DNA of 64,000 nt from CAVRZJ01 sp964594125 (GTDB taxonomy: Bacteria; Acidobacteriota; Thermoanaerobaculia; Thermoanaerobaculales; Thermoanaerobaculaceae), in the NCBI GenBank assembly GCA_964594125.1, contig CAZQLL010000019.1:29241-93240 (forward strand), read 5' to 3'. Positions 28,982-36,581 of this stretch are shown one piece after another. Position numbers and translations under genes: made by a program. Within the stretch, counting starts at the first letter, position 1. The number at the start of each line of letters is the position of its first letter. The notes under the pieces are model-generated. The model saw only the letters and a program-made list of their open reading frames with translations. It did no database searches and was not told where the DNA came from.

Positions 28982-30559
28982 CTGTCGCCGCCCGCCGACC
29001 CGCCGGACGCCGCCGAGACCGCGCCGCTGTTCCGCCTGCCGCAGCGGCTTTCCGCAGACGCGCTTGCGGCCGCGCTCGCCGGCGCCGGCTACCGTCTGAT
29101 CGCCACGCGGCCGCTGCGCCGGCGCGAGCTCTACCTGGATACCCAGGACGGCCGCCTGCACCGCGCCGGCATGCGGCTGCGGCGGTGCGATCCCGCCGCG
29201 GTGTGGCAGGCCCTGGAGCGCGGCTGGATCGTCGCCGAGCAGCCGGCGCGCCGCGCGGCGCCGCCGTCGAAGGGTCCGGCCGGCGAGCGCGCGGCGGCGC
29301 GTGCGGCGGGCCATCGGCTGCTGCCGCAGGTGCTCGTGCGTGCGGCCGGCACCCGCCTGACGCTCGCCGCGCCGGTGGGCGTCGAGCTCGAGCTCGCCCT
29401 CGTACGGCTCTCGTTCGTGCCGCCCGGCGGCGGCGCCGCCGCCCGCGGGCCGCGGGTGGCGCTGCTCGAGCGTCGTCCGGCGGCGCCGGCCGAGGCGCGG
29501 CACCTCGCCACGGCGCTGCGCGACCTCGTGCGGCTCCGCCGCCTCGCCGGCGACCCGCTCGTCCTGGCGCTCGCCGCGCTGAACCTGCCGCTGCCCGGGG
29601 CGCCGGTGCCCGACGCGCTGCGCCTCGCGGCCGGCGACACGATGGCCGAGGCGGCGCACAAGATCCTCGCGCGCCAGGCGTACGCAATGTGGGCGAACAC
29701 CGCCGGGACGATCGCCGACCTCGACGTCGAGTACCTCCACGACCTGCGCGTCGCCACCCGCCGCGCCCGCTCGGCGCTGCGCCTGCTGGCGCCGCTGTAC
29801 GGCGAGGCGCGCGCCGAGGCGCTGCGCGCCGAGCTCGCCTGGATCGCGGCGGCGCTCGGCGCGGTGCGCGACCTCGACGTCCAGCGCGAGCGCTTGCGCG
29901 CCGAGCTCGAGCGCGCCGGCGCCGCCGCCGGGCGCGACGCCGGTCTGGCCGCGGCGCTCGCCCGCCGGCGCGTCCCCGGCCTCGCGGCGCTGCGCGACGC
30001 GCTGCGCTCGGAGCGGTATCGGGCGCTCGTCGCGGCGCTCGGCGCGCTGGAGATTCCGGCGGACGCGCCGCCGGAGGCGGCCGCGCTCGGCGCCGCGCCG
30101 GTGGCTGCGGTCGTGCCCGGGCTCCTCGCCCGGGCCGCCCGCCGGGTGCGGCGCTGGGAGGAGCGGATCGGCGCCGGGGCGAGCAACGAGGATCTTCACC
30201 GCCTGCGTATCCTGTTCAAGCGCCTGCGCTACACGGCGGAGTTCTTCGCCGAGCCGTACGGAGAGCCGATGCGCGCAGCGATCGCCCGCCTCGTGCCTTT
30301 CCAGGACTGCCTCGGCGCCCTGCAGGACGCCGTCGTCGCCCTCGCAACGCTCGCCGAGCACGCCGCGGCGCGCGCGCGGCGCGGCGGCAGGCGTCCGGAC
30401 GAGCTGCTCACCCTTGGCGCGCTGATGCAGGTGCAGCGCGAGGAGATCGCCCGCCGGCGGGCGGCGCTCGCGGAGCTGTGGTCCGATCTCCCGGGCGTCC
30501 TCAAGGCGCTGCGGCGTGCAGCCCCGCCGCCTCCGCAGGCTGGTGCGGAGGCCGGGTGA
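28982..30559 (+). CDS. CYTH-like/CHAD-domain protein (polyphosphate-associated)
   Basis: CHAD domains bind polyphosphate. The CHAD helices start near residue 215 with DTMAEAAHKILARQA and the hallmark YLHDLRVATRRARSALRL, and a second helix repeat carries LHRLRILFKRLRYTAEFF. Upstream, LYLDTQDGRLHRAGMRLRR is the start of a CYTH-like triphosphate tunnel domain. The only ATG (29171) would cut into it. The likely start is CTG 28982: AGGGGG lies 6 bases before it and the upstream stop is at 28978-28980. The first visible ATG would give 462 residues, against 525 from the CTG. Confidence 0.82.
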   Translation: MSPPADPPDAAETAPLFRLPQRLSADALAAALAGAGYRLIATRPLRRRELYLDTQDGRLHRAGMRLRRCDPAAVWQALERGWIVAEQPARRAAPPSKGPAGERAAARAAGHRLLPQVLVRAAGTRLTLAAPVGVELELALVRLSFVPPGGGAAARGPRVALLERRPAAPAEARHLATALRDLVRLRRLAGDPLVLALAALNLPLPGAPVPDALRLAAGDTMAEAAHKILARQAYAMWANTAGTIADLDVEYLHDLRVATRRARSALRLLAPLYGEARAEALRAELAWIAAALGAVRDLDVQRERLRAELERAGAAAGRDAGLAAALARRRVPGLAALRDALRSERYRALVAALGALEIPADAPPEAAALGAAPVAAVVPGLLARAARRVRRWEERIGAGASNEDLHRLRILFKRLRYTAEFFAEPYGEPMRAAIARLVPFQDCLGALQDAVVALATLAEHAAARARRGGRRPDELLTLGALMQVQREEIARRRAALAELWSDLPGVLKALRRAAPPPPQAGAEAG

Positions 30560-32217
30560 GGATCGCACGGACGCTGGCCGCGGCCGCCGCGTTCGCGGCT
30601 GCTGCTGCGGCGGCCGCCGCGGCGCCGCCGCTCGACGAGAAGGCGCGCGCCCGCCTCGCCGGGGTGAGCGCCGAGCGCCTGCGGGCCCACGTCGAGGCGC
30701 TCGGCGCCGATGCCATGGAGGGGCGCGGCACCGGCACCGCCGGCGAGCGCGCCGCCGCCCGTTACCTCGCGGCGCAGCTCGCGGCGATGGGCGTAGGCGG
30801 TGCGGGGGACGACGGCGGTTTCCTGCAGATGGTGCCGGTGCACGGCAGCCGCCCGCTGCCGGCGAGCGACCTCACGGTGGTGACGCCGTGCGAGACGCGC
30901 TCGCTGGCCCTCGCCGACGACTACTTCCTGTTCTCCGGCGGGTTCCAGACCTACATCCCGCACCCGGCGCCGCTGCTGTTCGTCGGCTACGGCATCGTCG
31001 CGCCGGAGTTCGACTACAACGACTACCAGGGGCTGGACGTCGCCGACGCCGTGGTGGTGTTCCTCGCCGGCGAGCCGCCCTCCGCCGACCGGGCGTTCTT
31101 CGCCGGCGAGCGCGCCACCGTGTACTCGGCGCCCGAAACCAAGCAGCGCATCGCCATGGCCAGGGGAGCGCGCGGCAGCATCCTGCTCGGCACCCCCGCC
31201 GAGGCGCGCTGGCGCGACTGGGAGTGGGTGGCGCGGCAGTTCGCGCACGAGCCGCTCGCGCTCGCGTACGGGGTGCCGAAGCACTTCGCCGCCGTGCTCC
31301 ACCCGCGCGCCGCCGAGCTGCTGTTCTGCGGCGCCCGCCGCACCTTCGCCGAGGTGGCCGAGCTCGCGGCGTCGCACTCGATGACCTCGTTCCCCCTCGC
31401 CGCGTCGTTGCGCTTCCACGGTGTCTTCGCCGAGCGTGACGTCCTCGCCGCGAACGTCGTCGGGAAGATAGAAGGCAGCGACGCGCGCCTGCGGTCGACC
31501 CACCTCGTGCTCTCGGCGCACTACGACCACCTCGGCGTCGGCCCGCCGGTCGACGGCGACGCGATCTACAACGGCGTGATCGACAACGCGATCGGCGTCG
31601 CCGCGGTGCTCGAAATCGCGCGCTCTCTCGCCGGCCGGCCGCCGCCGCGCTCGGTGATCCTGCTCCTCACGACGGGAGAGGAGCACGGGCTGCTCGGCTC
31701 GAGCTACTACGTCGACCACCCGGCGGCGCCGCTCTCCGCGACGGTCGCAAACCTCAACGTCGACGGGGTCGCCTTCTACGACGAGTTCCGCGACGTCATC
31801 GGCGTCGGCGCCGAGCTGTCGACGCTCGGCCGCACCCTTGCGCGGGTGGCCGCCGAGCTCGGGCTCACGGTGTCGCCGGTGCCAGCGCTGCTCGGCTCGC
31901 TGGACCCGGTGCTGTTCTCCGACCAGCAGGCGTTCATCGAGGCCGGCGTTCCGGCGATGCTCGTCAGCGAGGGGTTCGACACCGTCAACCGCCGGCGGGA
32001 GCAGGCGCTCCGGCACGCGATCCGCTGGGCGCAGACGGTCTACCACACCCCGTTCGACGACCTCTCGCAACCGCTCGACTTCGCCGCCGCGGCGCAGCAC
32101 ACGCGCGTGCTGCTCGCGCTCGCCCTCGCGCTCGCGTCGGACGCCAGACCGCCCGAGTGGCTCCCCGGAGTCCGCCATGCCCAGGCCCGCCGCCTCTCCC
32201 AGGTCGAGAAACGCTAG
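30556..32217 (+). CDS. M28-family zinc aminopeptidase, exported
   Basis: The 553-residue protein has a signal peptide (Ala-rich RTLAAAAAFAAAAAAAAAAP) and an M28 catalytic domain in the second half. Metal and catalytic residues are seen in SAHYDHLG (His), YNGVIDNAIG (Asp), TTGEEHGLLGS (Glu pair) and ANLNVDGV (Asp). A final His lies in YHTPFDD. A protease-associated domain is likely between residues 120 and 270. The GTG start overlaps the CHAD stop. Its place in a phosphate operon is unexpected; it might release amino acids for N-containing lipids or simply be along for transcription. Confidence 0.87.
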   Translation: MRIARTLAAAAAFAAAAAAAAAAPPLDEKARARLAGVSAERLRAHVEALGADAMEGRGTGTAGERAAARYLAAQLAAMGVGGAGDDGGFLQMVPVHGSRPLPASDLTVVTPCETRSLALADDYFLFSGGFQTYIPHPAPLLFVGYGIVAPEFDYNDYQGLDVADAVVVFLAGEPPSADRAFFAGERATVYSAPETKQRIAMARGARGSILLGTPAEARWRDWEWVARQFAHEPLALAYGVPKHFAAVLHPRAAELLFCGARRTFAEVAELAASHSMTSFPLAASLRFHGVFAERDVLAANVVGKIEGSDARLRSTHLVLSAHYDHLGVGPPVDGDAIYNGVIDNAIGVAAVLEIARSLAGRPPPRSVILLLTTGEEHGLLGSSYYVDHPAAPLSATVANLNVDGVAFYDEFRDVIGVGAELSTLGRTLARVAAELGLTVSPVPALLGSLDPVLFSDQQAFIEAGVPAMLVSEGFDTVNRRREQALRHAIRWAQTVYHTPFDDLSQPLDFAAAAQHTRVLLALALALASDARPPEWLPGVRHAQARRLSQVEKR

Positions 32218-33025
32218 GGCGGCGCTGGCCGCCGCCCTGCTCGCGGCCGCGTGCGCGCACGGCGGCGGCGGGACGGCGACCGTGCGCCTCGCCGGCTCGG
32301 ACACCATGGCGGTGCTCGCCCGGCTGTGGGCGGAGCGGTTCATGGAGAGCCATCCGGACACCGCCGTCCTCGCCGCGGGAGGCGGCACCGCCGAGGGGAT
32401 CCGCGCCCTCATCGCCGGAACCGTCGACATCGCGTCCGCCTCCCGCCCGCTCCGCCCGCACGAGGTCGAGGCCCTGCACGCGCGCAGCGGGCGCCTCGGC
32501 GTGGGCTTTCACTGCGCCCTGGACGGGCTGTCGATCTACCTCCACCCGGACAACCCGGTGCGCTCGCTGACCCTTCTGCAGGTGAAGGGGATCTTCACCG
32601 GCCGCATCGGCACCTGGGCCAAGGTCGGCGGCGCCGACGCGCCGATCGCGGTGTTCACACGGCAGCCGTCGAGCGGCACCTACCGGTTCTTCCAGGAGAT
32701 GGTGCTCGACGAGGAGCAGTACTCCGAGCGCGCCACCGCGCTGCCCACCACCGCGGCGATCGCCGACGCGGTGCGCGCCGATCTGCACGCGATCGGCTAC
32801 GGCGGCCTCGGCTACGGCACCGACGTGCGGCACTGCGCCGTCGACGGCGTGGCGCCGAGCGCCGCAACGGTGCGCGACGGCTCCTACCCGCTCGCCCGCT
32901 ACCTCTATCTCTACACGGTGGAGCCGCCCACGGGCGCCGTGAAGCGCTTCATCGACTGGGTGCTCTCACCCGCCGGCCAACGCGTCGTCGCCGAGGCGGG
33001 GTACGTCCCGCTGTGGGGGGAGTAG
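32177..33025 (+). CDS. PstS-like phosphate-binding lipoprotein
   Basis: The 282-residue protein has a lipobox signal (LAAALLAAACAHG, Cys near residue 22). Mature features match the PBP-like domain of PstS: VRLAGSDTMAVLARLWAE, GGGTAEGIRALIAGTVDIASASR, LTLLQVKGIFTGRIGTW and RQPSSGTYRFF. Such proteins capture phosphate outside the cytoplasmic membrane. It overlaps the M28 gene by 41 bases, so it is probably the last gene of the ppx operon. No pstCAB genes follow, so it must work with a transporter encoded elsewhere or act as a sensor. Confidence 0.87.
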   Translation: MPRPAASPRSRNARAALAAALLAAACAHGGGGTATVRLAGSDTMAVLARLWAERFMESHPDTAVLAAGGGTAEGIRALIAGTVDIASASRPLRPHEVEALHARSGRLGVGFHCALDGLSIYLHPDNPVRSLTLLQVKGIFTGRIGTWAKVGGADAPIAVFTRQPSSGTYRFFQEMVLDEEQYSERATALPTTAAIADAVRADLHAIGYGGLGYGTDVRHCAVDGVAPSAATVRDGSYPLARYLYLYTVEPPTGAVKRFIDWVLSPAGQRVVAEAGYVPLWGE

Positions 33026-33046
33026 GGCCCGCCAGGACGCCGCGTC

Positions 33047-33100
33047 TTCACCGCAACTCCACGGCAGCCTCGGAGGATCTTCACACTCCGCGGCCAGCAT
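33047..33100 (+). promoter_or_regulatory. Pho-box promoter of the PAP2 phosphatase gene
   Basis: Units TTCAC (33047), TCCAC (33058), a degenerate unit at 33069 and TTCAC (33080) keep an exact 11-base phase. Ten bases after the last unit is CAGCAT (33095-33100), a weak -10. The predicted start of transcription falls at about 33107, the A of the ATG, so the message may be leaderless. Confidence 0.65.
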
Positions 33101-33106
33101 GCAGGC

Positions 33107-33631
33107 ATGCCGGACGCCCTCCGACTCGCCGCAGGAAGGGTGCTCGACCTCGACCTCCGCATCGCGCAGGCGGTGTGCGCGGCGGTTGCCGGGCGGACGA
33201 CGCTCGCGCTCCTGCGCGGCGCATCGCGCTTCGGCGACGGCTGGCTCTCGCTGGCGGCGGCGGCCGTGCTGCTCGCCGGCGCCGGGGCCGGCGCGGCCGG
33301 GCGCTTCGCCGTCGCGGCGATCGCGGGTCTCGTGTTCCAGAAGGCGTTCAAGACGGCACTCGCCAGGAGGCGCCCCTGCTTCGTGGACGGCGGGCCGGCG
33401 CAGCGAGCGCCGATCCCCGATGCGGGGAGCTTCCCCTCCGGGCACACCTTGCACGCCACGCTTGCGGCGGTGGCGGTCGCCGCGCACGTGCCGGCGCTGG
33501 CCGCGGTGTTCGTGCTGCTGGCGCTCGTGATCGCGTGGTCGCGCGTCGCTCTCGGCGTGCACTACCCCTCGGACGTGGCGGCGGGAGCGGCGCTCGGCGC
33601 CGGTCTCGGCGGGCTGGCTGCCGCCCTGTAG
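33107..33631 (+). CDS. PAP2-family membrane phosphatase
   Basis: The 174-residue membrane protein has the three-part acid phosphatase signature: KTALARRRPC, PSGHT and SRVALGVHYPSDV, separated by hydrophobic segments. PAP2 enzymes dephosphorylate phosphatidic acid, undecaprenyl diphosphate or related lipids at the membrane surface. No ribosome site precedes the ATG, which coincides with the predicted transcription start. Behind a Pho box, a plausible job is making diacylglycerol for P-free lipids and freeing phosphate. That is inference. Confidence 0.87.
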   Translation: MPDALRLAAGRVLDLDLRIAQAVCAAVAGRTTLALLRGASRFGDGWLSLAAAAVLLAGAGAGAAGRFAVAAIAGLVFQKAFKTALARRRPCFVDGGPAQRAPIPDAGSFPSGHTLHATLAAVAVAAHVPALAAVFVLLALVIAWSRVALGVHYPSDVAAGAALGAGLGGLAAAL

Positions 33632-33765
33632 GAGCCGGCTCCGACGCTCACTGTGAAGGAATGATTTCGCGGCCTCCCCCCGGAGCGCCGCCGGGGCGCT
33701 GCCGGTGCCGAGGCCAGCGCGCGCCGCAGCGACGCCGGGAGCAGCAGAGCAGCGCCGGCCGACGG

Positions 33766-35082
33766 CTACTCGTCGACGACGCGCCCGACGACGTCGACGA
33801 TGCGCTGCGTGCCGAACTTCGGCAGGCGCAGGTAGCCGGACCAGGCGGCCGCGGCGAGCACCCCGTCCTCGAGCCACTCGCCGAGCCACTCGCGAGCGTG
33901 CCGCGGGTCGTTCTGCTTCAGGCCGGCGCCGCGCTCGCGCGCCCAGCGCCGGTTGAACCGCTCGTGCGAGCCGATCGGCGAGGAGAGCACGAGGGGGATC
34001 CCGAGCGCACCGTAGAACGTCAGCTCCGAAGGCTTCGTCCACAGGACGTCGGTACGCTCCATCAACGCGCAGAAGGCACGGTAATAGCCGGCGAAGTCGG
34101 ATGCGAGGAGCATCTCGACACCGGCGTGCCGCTCGAGTCCGCAGCGGGCGAGCGCCGCACGCAGCTCGTCGGCGACCGCGCGGCGGGTGCCGGCGACCAG
34201 CGCCAGGCGCAGCGTGCCGCGCTCCACCGCCGGCGCCAGCGACGGCAGGAAGGCGCGCGCCAGCTCGATCTGCGCGCCGGCGCCGCCGACCGCGAAGGTG
34301 AGCAGCGGCGGCTCCGCCGCCTCGTGCTCGGGGAGCTCGCCGAGGAAGTGGCGCAGCTCGTCGCGCAGCGACGCGCGGAACCTGCCGGCGGGGTCGAGGC
34401 GCACGAGCCGGCGGGCGAGCACGCGCTGGAGGACGCCCAGGTCGGCGCCGCCGGTCAGCGAAGGCGGGAGCGGGAACCCGGTGAGGTGCACGCGGCCGGG
34501 GGGCACTCCGATGGCGAGCAGGCGGCGGCGCACGCGCTCGCTCGGCGCGCAGTAGTGGATGCGTGTCGCGCGGGCGTCGCGCGGCGCCCACACGCGGTTG
34601 CAGTCGGCGTCGGTGACGACGCAGACGGCGCGGTCGATGCCGGAGAGGTCGGCGACGATCGCGGGCGCGTAGAACGTCGTCAGCAGGGTGAGGTCGTGCC
34701 GCTTGAGGTGGGCGGCGAGCGTGGCGCCGAGGCCCGACTCGATCATGCGCTCGAGAGCGCTCACCGCCACCGTCGGGGCGGCGTGGTCGCGGCGGCCGTG
34801 CAGCGACGGCACCGCGGTCAGGGTGTCGACGAGCCAGCGGAAGGCATGCCCGACCAGCGGGAGCCGCGAGGCGCGCGAGATCAGCTCGTAGCCGGCGCGG
34901 GTGCGCTGCCAGCGCCGGCTCTCCTCGCCCGTTGCGAGCGGCGGGCGGTCGAGCTCGAGCACCCGGCATCCGAGCGCCTCGGCGAGCGGCCAGGCGGCGC
35001 GCAGGTGGCCGTACCCCATGTCGACCGCGACCAGCGCCACACGCTCGGCGAGCGACCGGGGCTGACCGAGGAGCGAGGTCAT
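33766..35082 (-). CDS. GT-B glycosyltransferase, MGDG-synthase/MurG-like, putative glycolipid enzyme
   Basis: The 438-residue protein begins with a GT28-like acceptor domain (VALVAVDMGYGHLRAAWPL), where G-x-G-H is the usual nucleotide-sugar transferase loop. The C-terminal donor side ends KPSELTFYGALGIPLVLSSP, then IGSHERFNRRW, the position where MurG and diacylglycerol glucosyltransferases bind the nucleotide. The exact sugar and acceptor are unknown. It is divergent from a GT21-like gene whose promoter has a Pho box; no clear Pho box faces this gene. A role in membrane glycolipid synthesis is inference. Confidence 0.7.
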   Translation of the reverse strand: MTSLLGQPRSLAERVALVAVDMGYGHLRAAWPLAEALGCRVLELDRPPLATGEESRRWQRTRAGYELISRASRLPLVGHAFRWLVDTLTAVPSLHGRRDHAAPTVAVSALERMIESGLGATLAAHLKRHDLTLLTTFYAPAIVADLSGIDRAVCVVTDADCNRVWAPRDARATRIHYCAPSERVRRRLLAIGVPPGRVHLTGFPLPPSLTGGADLGVLQRVLARRLVRLDPAGRFRASLRDELRHFLGELPEHEAAEPPLLTFAVGGAGAQIELARAFLPSLAPAVERGTLRLALVAGTRRAVADELRAALARCGLERHAGVEMLLASDFAGYYRAFCALMERTDVLWTKPSELTFYGALGIPLVLSSPIGSHERFNRRWARERGAGLKQNDPRHAREWLGEWLEDGVLAAAAWSGYLRLPKFGTQRIVDVVGRVVDE

Positions 35083-35124
35083 GGGAACGGAGCGTAGCAG
35101 ACGACCGCCGGCCGCTCGCGCCTC

Positions 35125-35156
35125 TTCGCACGATCTTCACACGTTGGGCCGATCGT
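35125..35156 (+). promoter_or_regulatory. Pho-box promoter of the GT21-like gene
   Basis: Units TTCGC (35125) and TTCAC (35136) are 11 bases apart. The sequence GATCGT follows after a 10-base spacer (35151-35156). The predicted transcription start is the ATG at 35163. No ribosome site is visible, consistent with a leaderless message. Confidence 0.6.
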
Positions 35157-35162
35157 TCTCCC

Positions 35163-36389
35163 ATGGTGACGTGGGCTCTGCTCGCGCTCCTCGCGGTCGG
35201 CCTGGCGGCGCTGGCGCTGATGACGCTCGCCCAGCGCGCGCACCTGGCGGCGGGCACGCCGCCGGCGCCTGCCGTGTGGCCCGCGGTCAGCGTGCTCAAG
35301 CCGATGCGCGGCGTCGACGCCGGCCTCGAGGAGAACCTTGAGAGCTTCTTCGCGCTTGACTACCCCGCGTACGAGGTCGTGCTCGGCGTCGACGACGCCG
35401 CCGACCCGGCGCTCGCCGTGGCCCGCCGCGTGGCCCGCCGCCACCCTGCGGTGGCGAGCGCGATCGTGGTCGACGCCGCGCGCGTCGGCGCCAACCCCAA
35501 GGTCAACAACCTCGCCAACATCTCGCGCCACGCGCGGCACGACGTGCTGCTGATCTCGGACAGCAACGTGCGCGTGCGCCCCGGTTACCTGCGCGATCTC
35601 GTCGCCAACCTCGAGCGGCCCGGCGTCGGCTTGGTTTCGTCGCCGATCCGCGGGCGCGCCGCCGGCGGCCTCGGCGGCGCGCTCGAGGCGCTGCAGCTCA
35701 ACGGCTTCGTGATGGGCGGCGTCGCCGCCGTGCACCGGGTGTTCGGCGGCGTCTGCGTGGTCGGAAAGTCGATGCTGCTGCGGCGCGCGACGCTCGAGCG
35801 CATCGGCGGCTTCCGCCGGCTGTCGCGGTTCCTCGCCGAGGATCAGGTGTGTGGCCAGGAGGTCGCGGCGCTCGGGGAGCGCATCGCGCTCTCCTCGCAG
35901 CCGGTCGACAACGTACTGGGCCGGGTCTCCGTACGCGACTTCGCGCTGCGCCACCTGCGCTGGGCGCGCATCCGGCGCCGCATCGCGCCGCTCGGCTACG
36001 CCGGCGAGCTGCTGCTCAACCCCGTGTTCGTCGCGGCGGCCGCGGCGGCGGCGATGCCGGGTGCGGCCACCGCGGTCGTCCTCATCGCGACGCTGGTCGC
36101 CCGGAGCGCGCTCGACGCCGCAAGCGAGCGTGCCGCCGGAGTGAAGCGGCCGCTCGCCGTGTATCCCGCTCTCGTCCTCGCCAGAGACCTGGTTACCGGT
36201 ATGCTGTGGCCGGTGCCGTTCTTCAGCCGCTCGGTGGTGTGGCGCGGGCGCCGCTTCGTCATCGGCCCGCGCACGCTCCTGCAGCCCGTCCTGCCGATGC
36301 CGACCCCTGCAACCCGGCCGCCGTCCCTGCCCGGCAGGATGCCGGAGCTCACGGAGGGCGCGACGATCGAGCTCCCCGCCTCGGCCTGA
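35163..36389 (+). CDS. Ceramide-glucosyltransferase-like (GT21/HpnI-type) membrane glycosyltransferase
   Basis: This 408-residue GT-A enzyme has an N-terminal membrane anchor (WALLALLAVGLAALALMTL) and C-terminal hydrophobic segments. GT21-type motifs are visible: VSVLKPMRGVDAGLEENL, the D-D of GVDDAADPA, SDSNVRV, the Asp of AEDQVCGQEV and the R-x-x-R-W of LRHLRWARIRRR. GT21 enzymes glycosylate ceramide or similar lipids, and HpnI acts in hopanoid synthesis. Pho-box control suggests phosphate-free glycolipid synthesis. Confidence 0.85.
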   Translation: MVTWALLALLAVGLAALALMTLAQRAHLAAGTPPAPAVWPAVSVLKPMRGVDAGLEENLESFFALDYPAYEVVLGVDDAADPALAVARRVARRHPAVASAIVVDAARVGANPKVNNLANISRHARHDVLLISDSNVRVRPGYLRDLVANLERPGVGLVSSPIRGRAAGGLGGALEALQLNGFVMGGVAAVHRVFGGVCVVGKSMLLRRATLERIGGFRRLSRFLAEDQVCGQEVAALGERIALSSQPVDNVLGRVSVRDFALRHLRWARIRRRIAPLGYAGELLLNPVFVAAAAAAAMPGAATAVVLIATLVARSALDAASERAAGVKRPLAVYPALVLARDLVTGMLWPVPFFSRSVVWRGRRFVIGPRTLLQPVLPMPTPATRPPSLPGRMPELTEGATIELPASA

Positions 36390-36497
36390 CGACGCCGGGC
36401 CGCCGCCTCCCCTTCTCGGCGTCATCCCGCCCCACGCCGCGGGCAGGGCCCTCGGCTCCGCGAGCCGTCGCCGGCGCTGATCCGCCGGCGGGCGTTC

Positions 36498-36540
36498 TTC
36501 ACGTTCATGCCACACCGGCTTCACCACCTTCCCCCATCAT
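36498..36540 (+). promoter_or_regulatory. Pho-box promoter of the TonB-receptor/phytase pair
   Basis: TTCAC at 36498 and 36520 are 22 bases apart, with the weaker unit GCCAC at 36509 in phase. Ten bases after the last unit is CATCAT (36535-36540), a reasonable -10. The receptor ATG at 36582 leaves a leader that contains GAGGGAGGAAG as ribosome site. Confidence 0.68.
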
Positions 36541-36581
36541 CCTCCGGGCCGCGTCGGGCGGTCGAGAGGGAGGAAGAAGCG

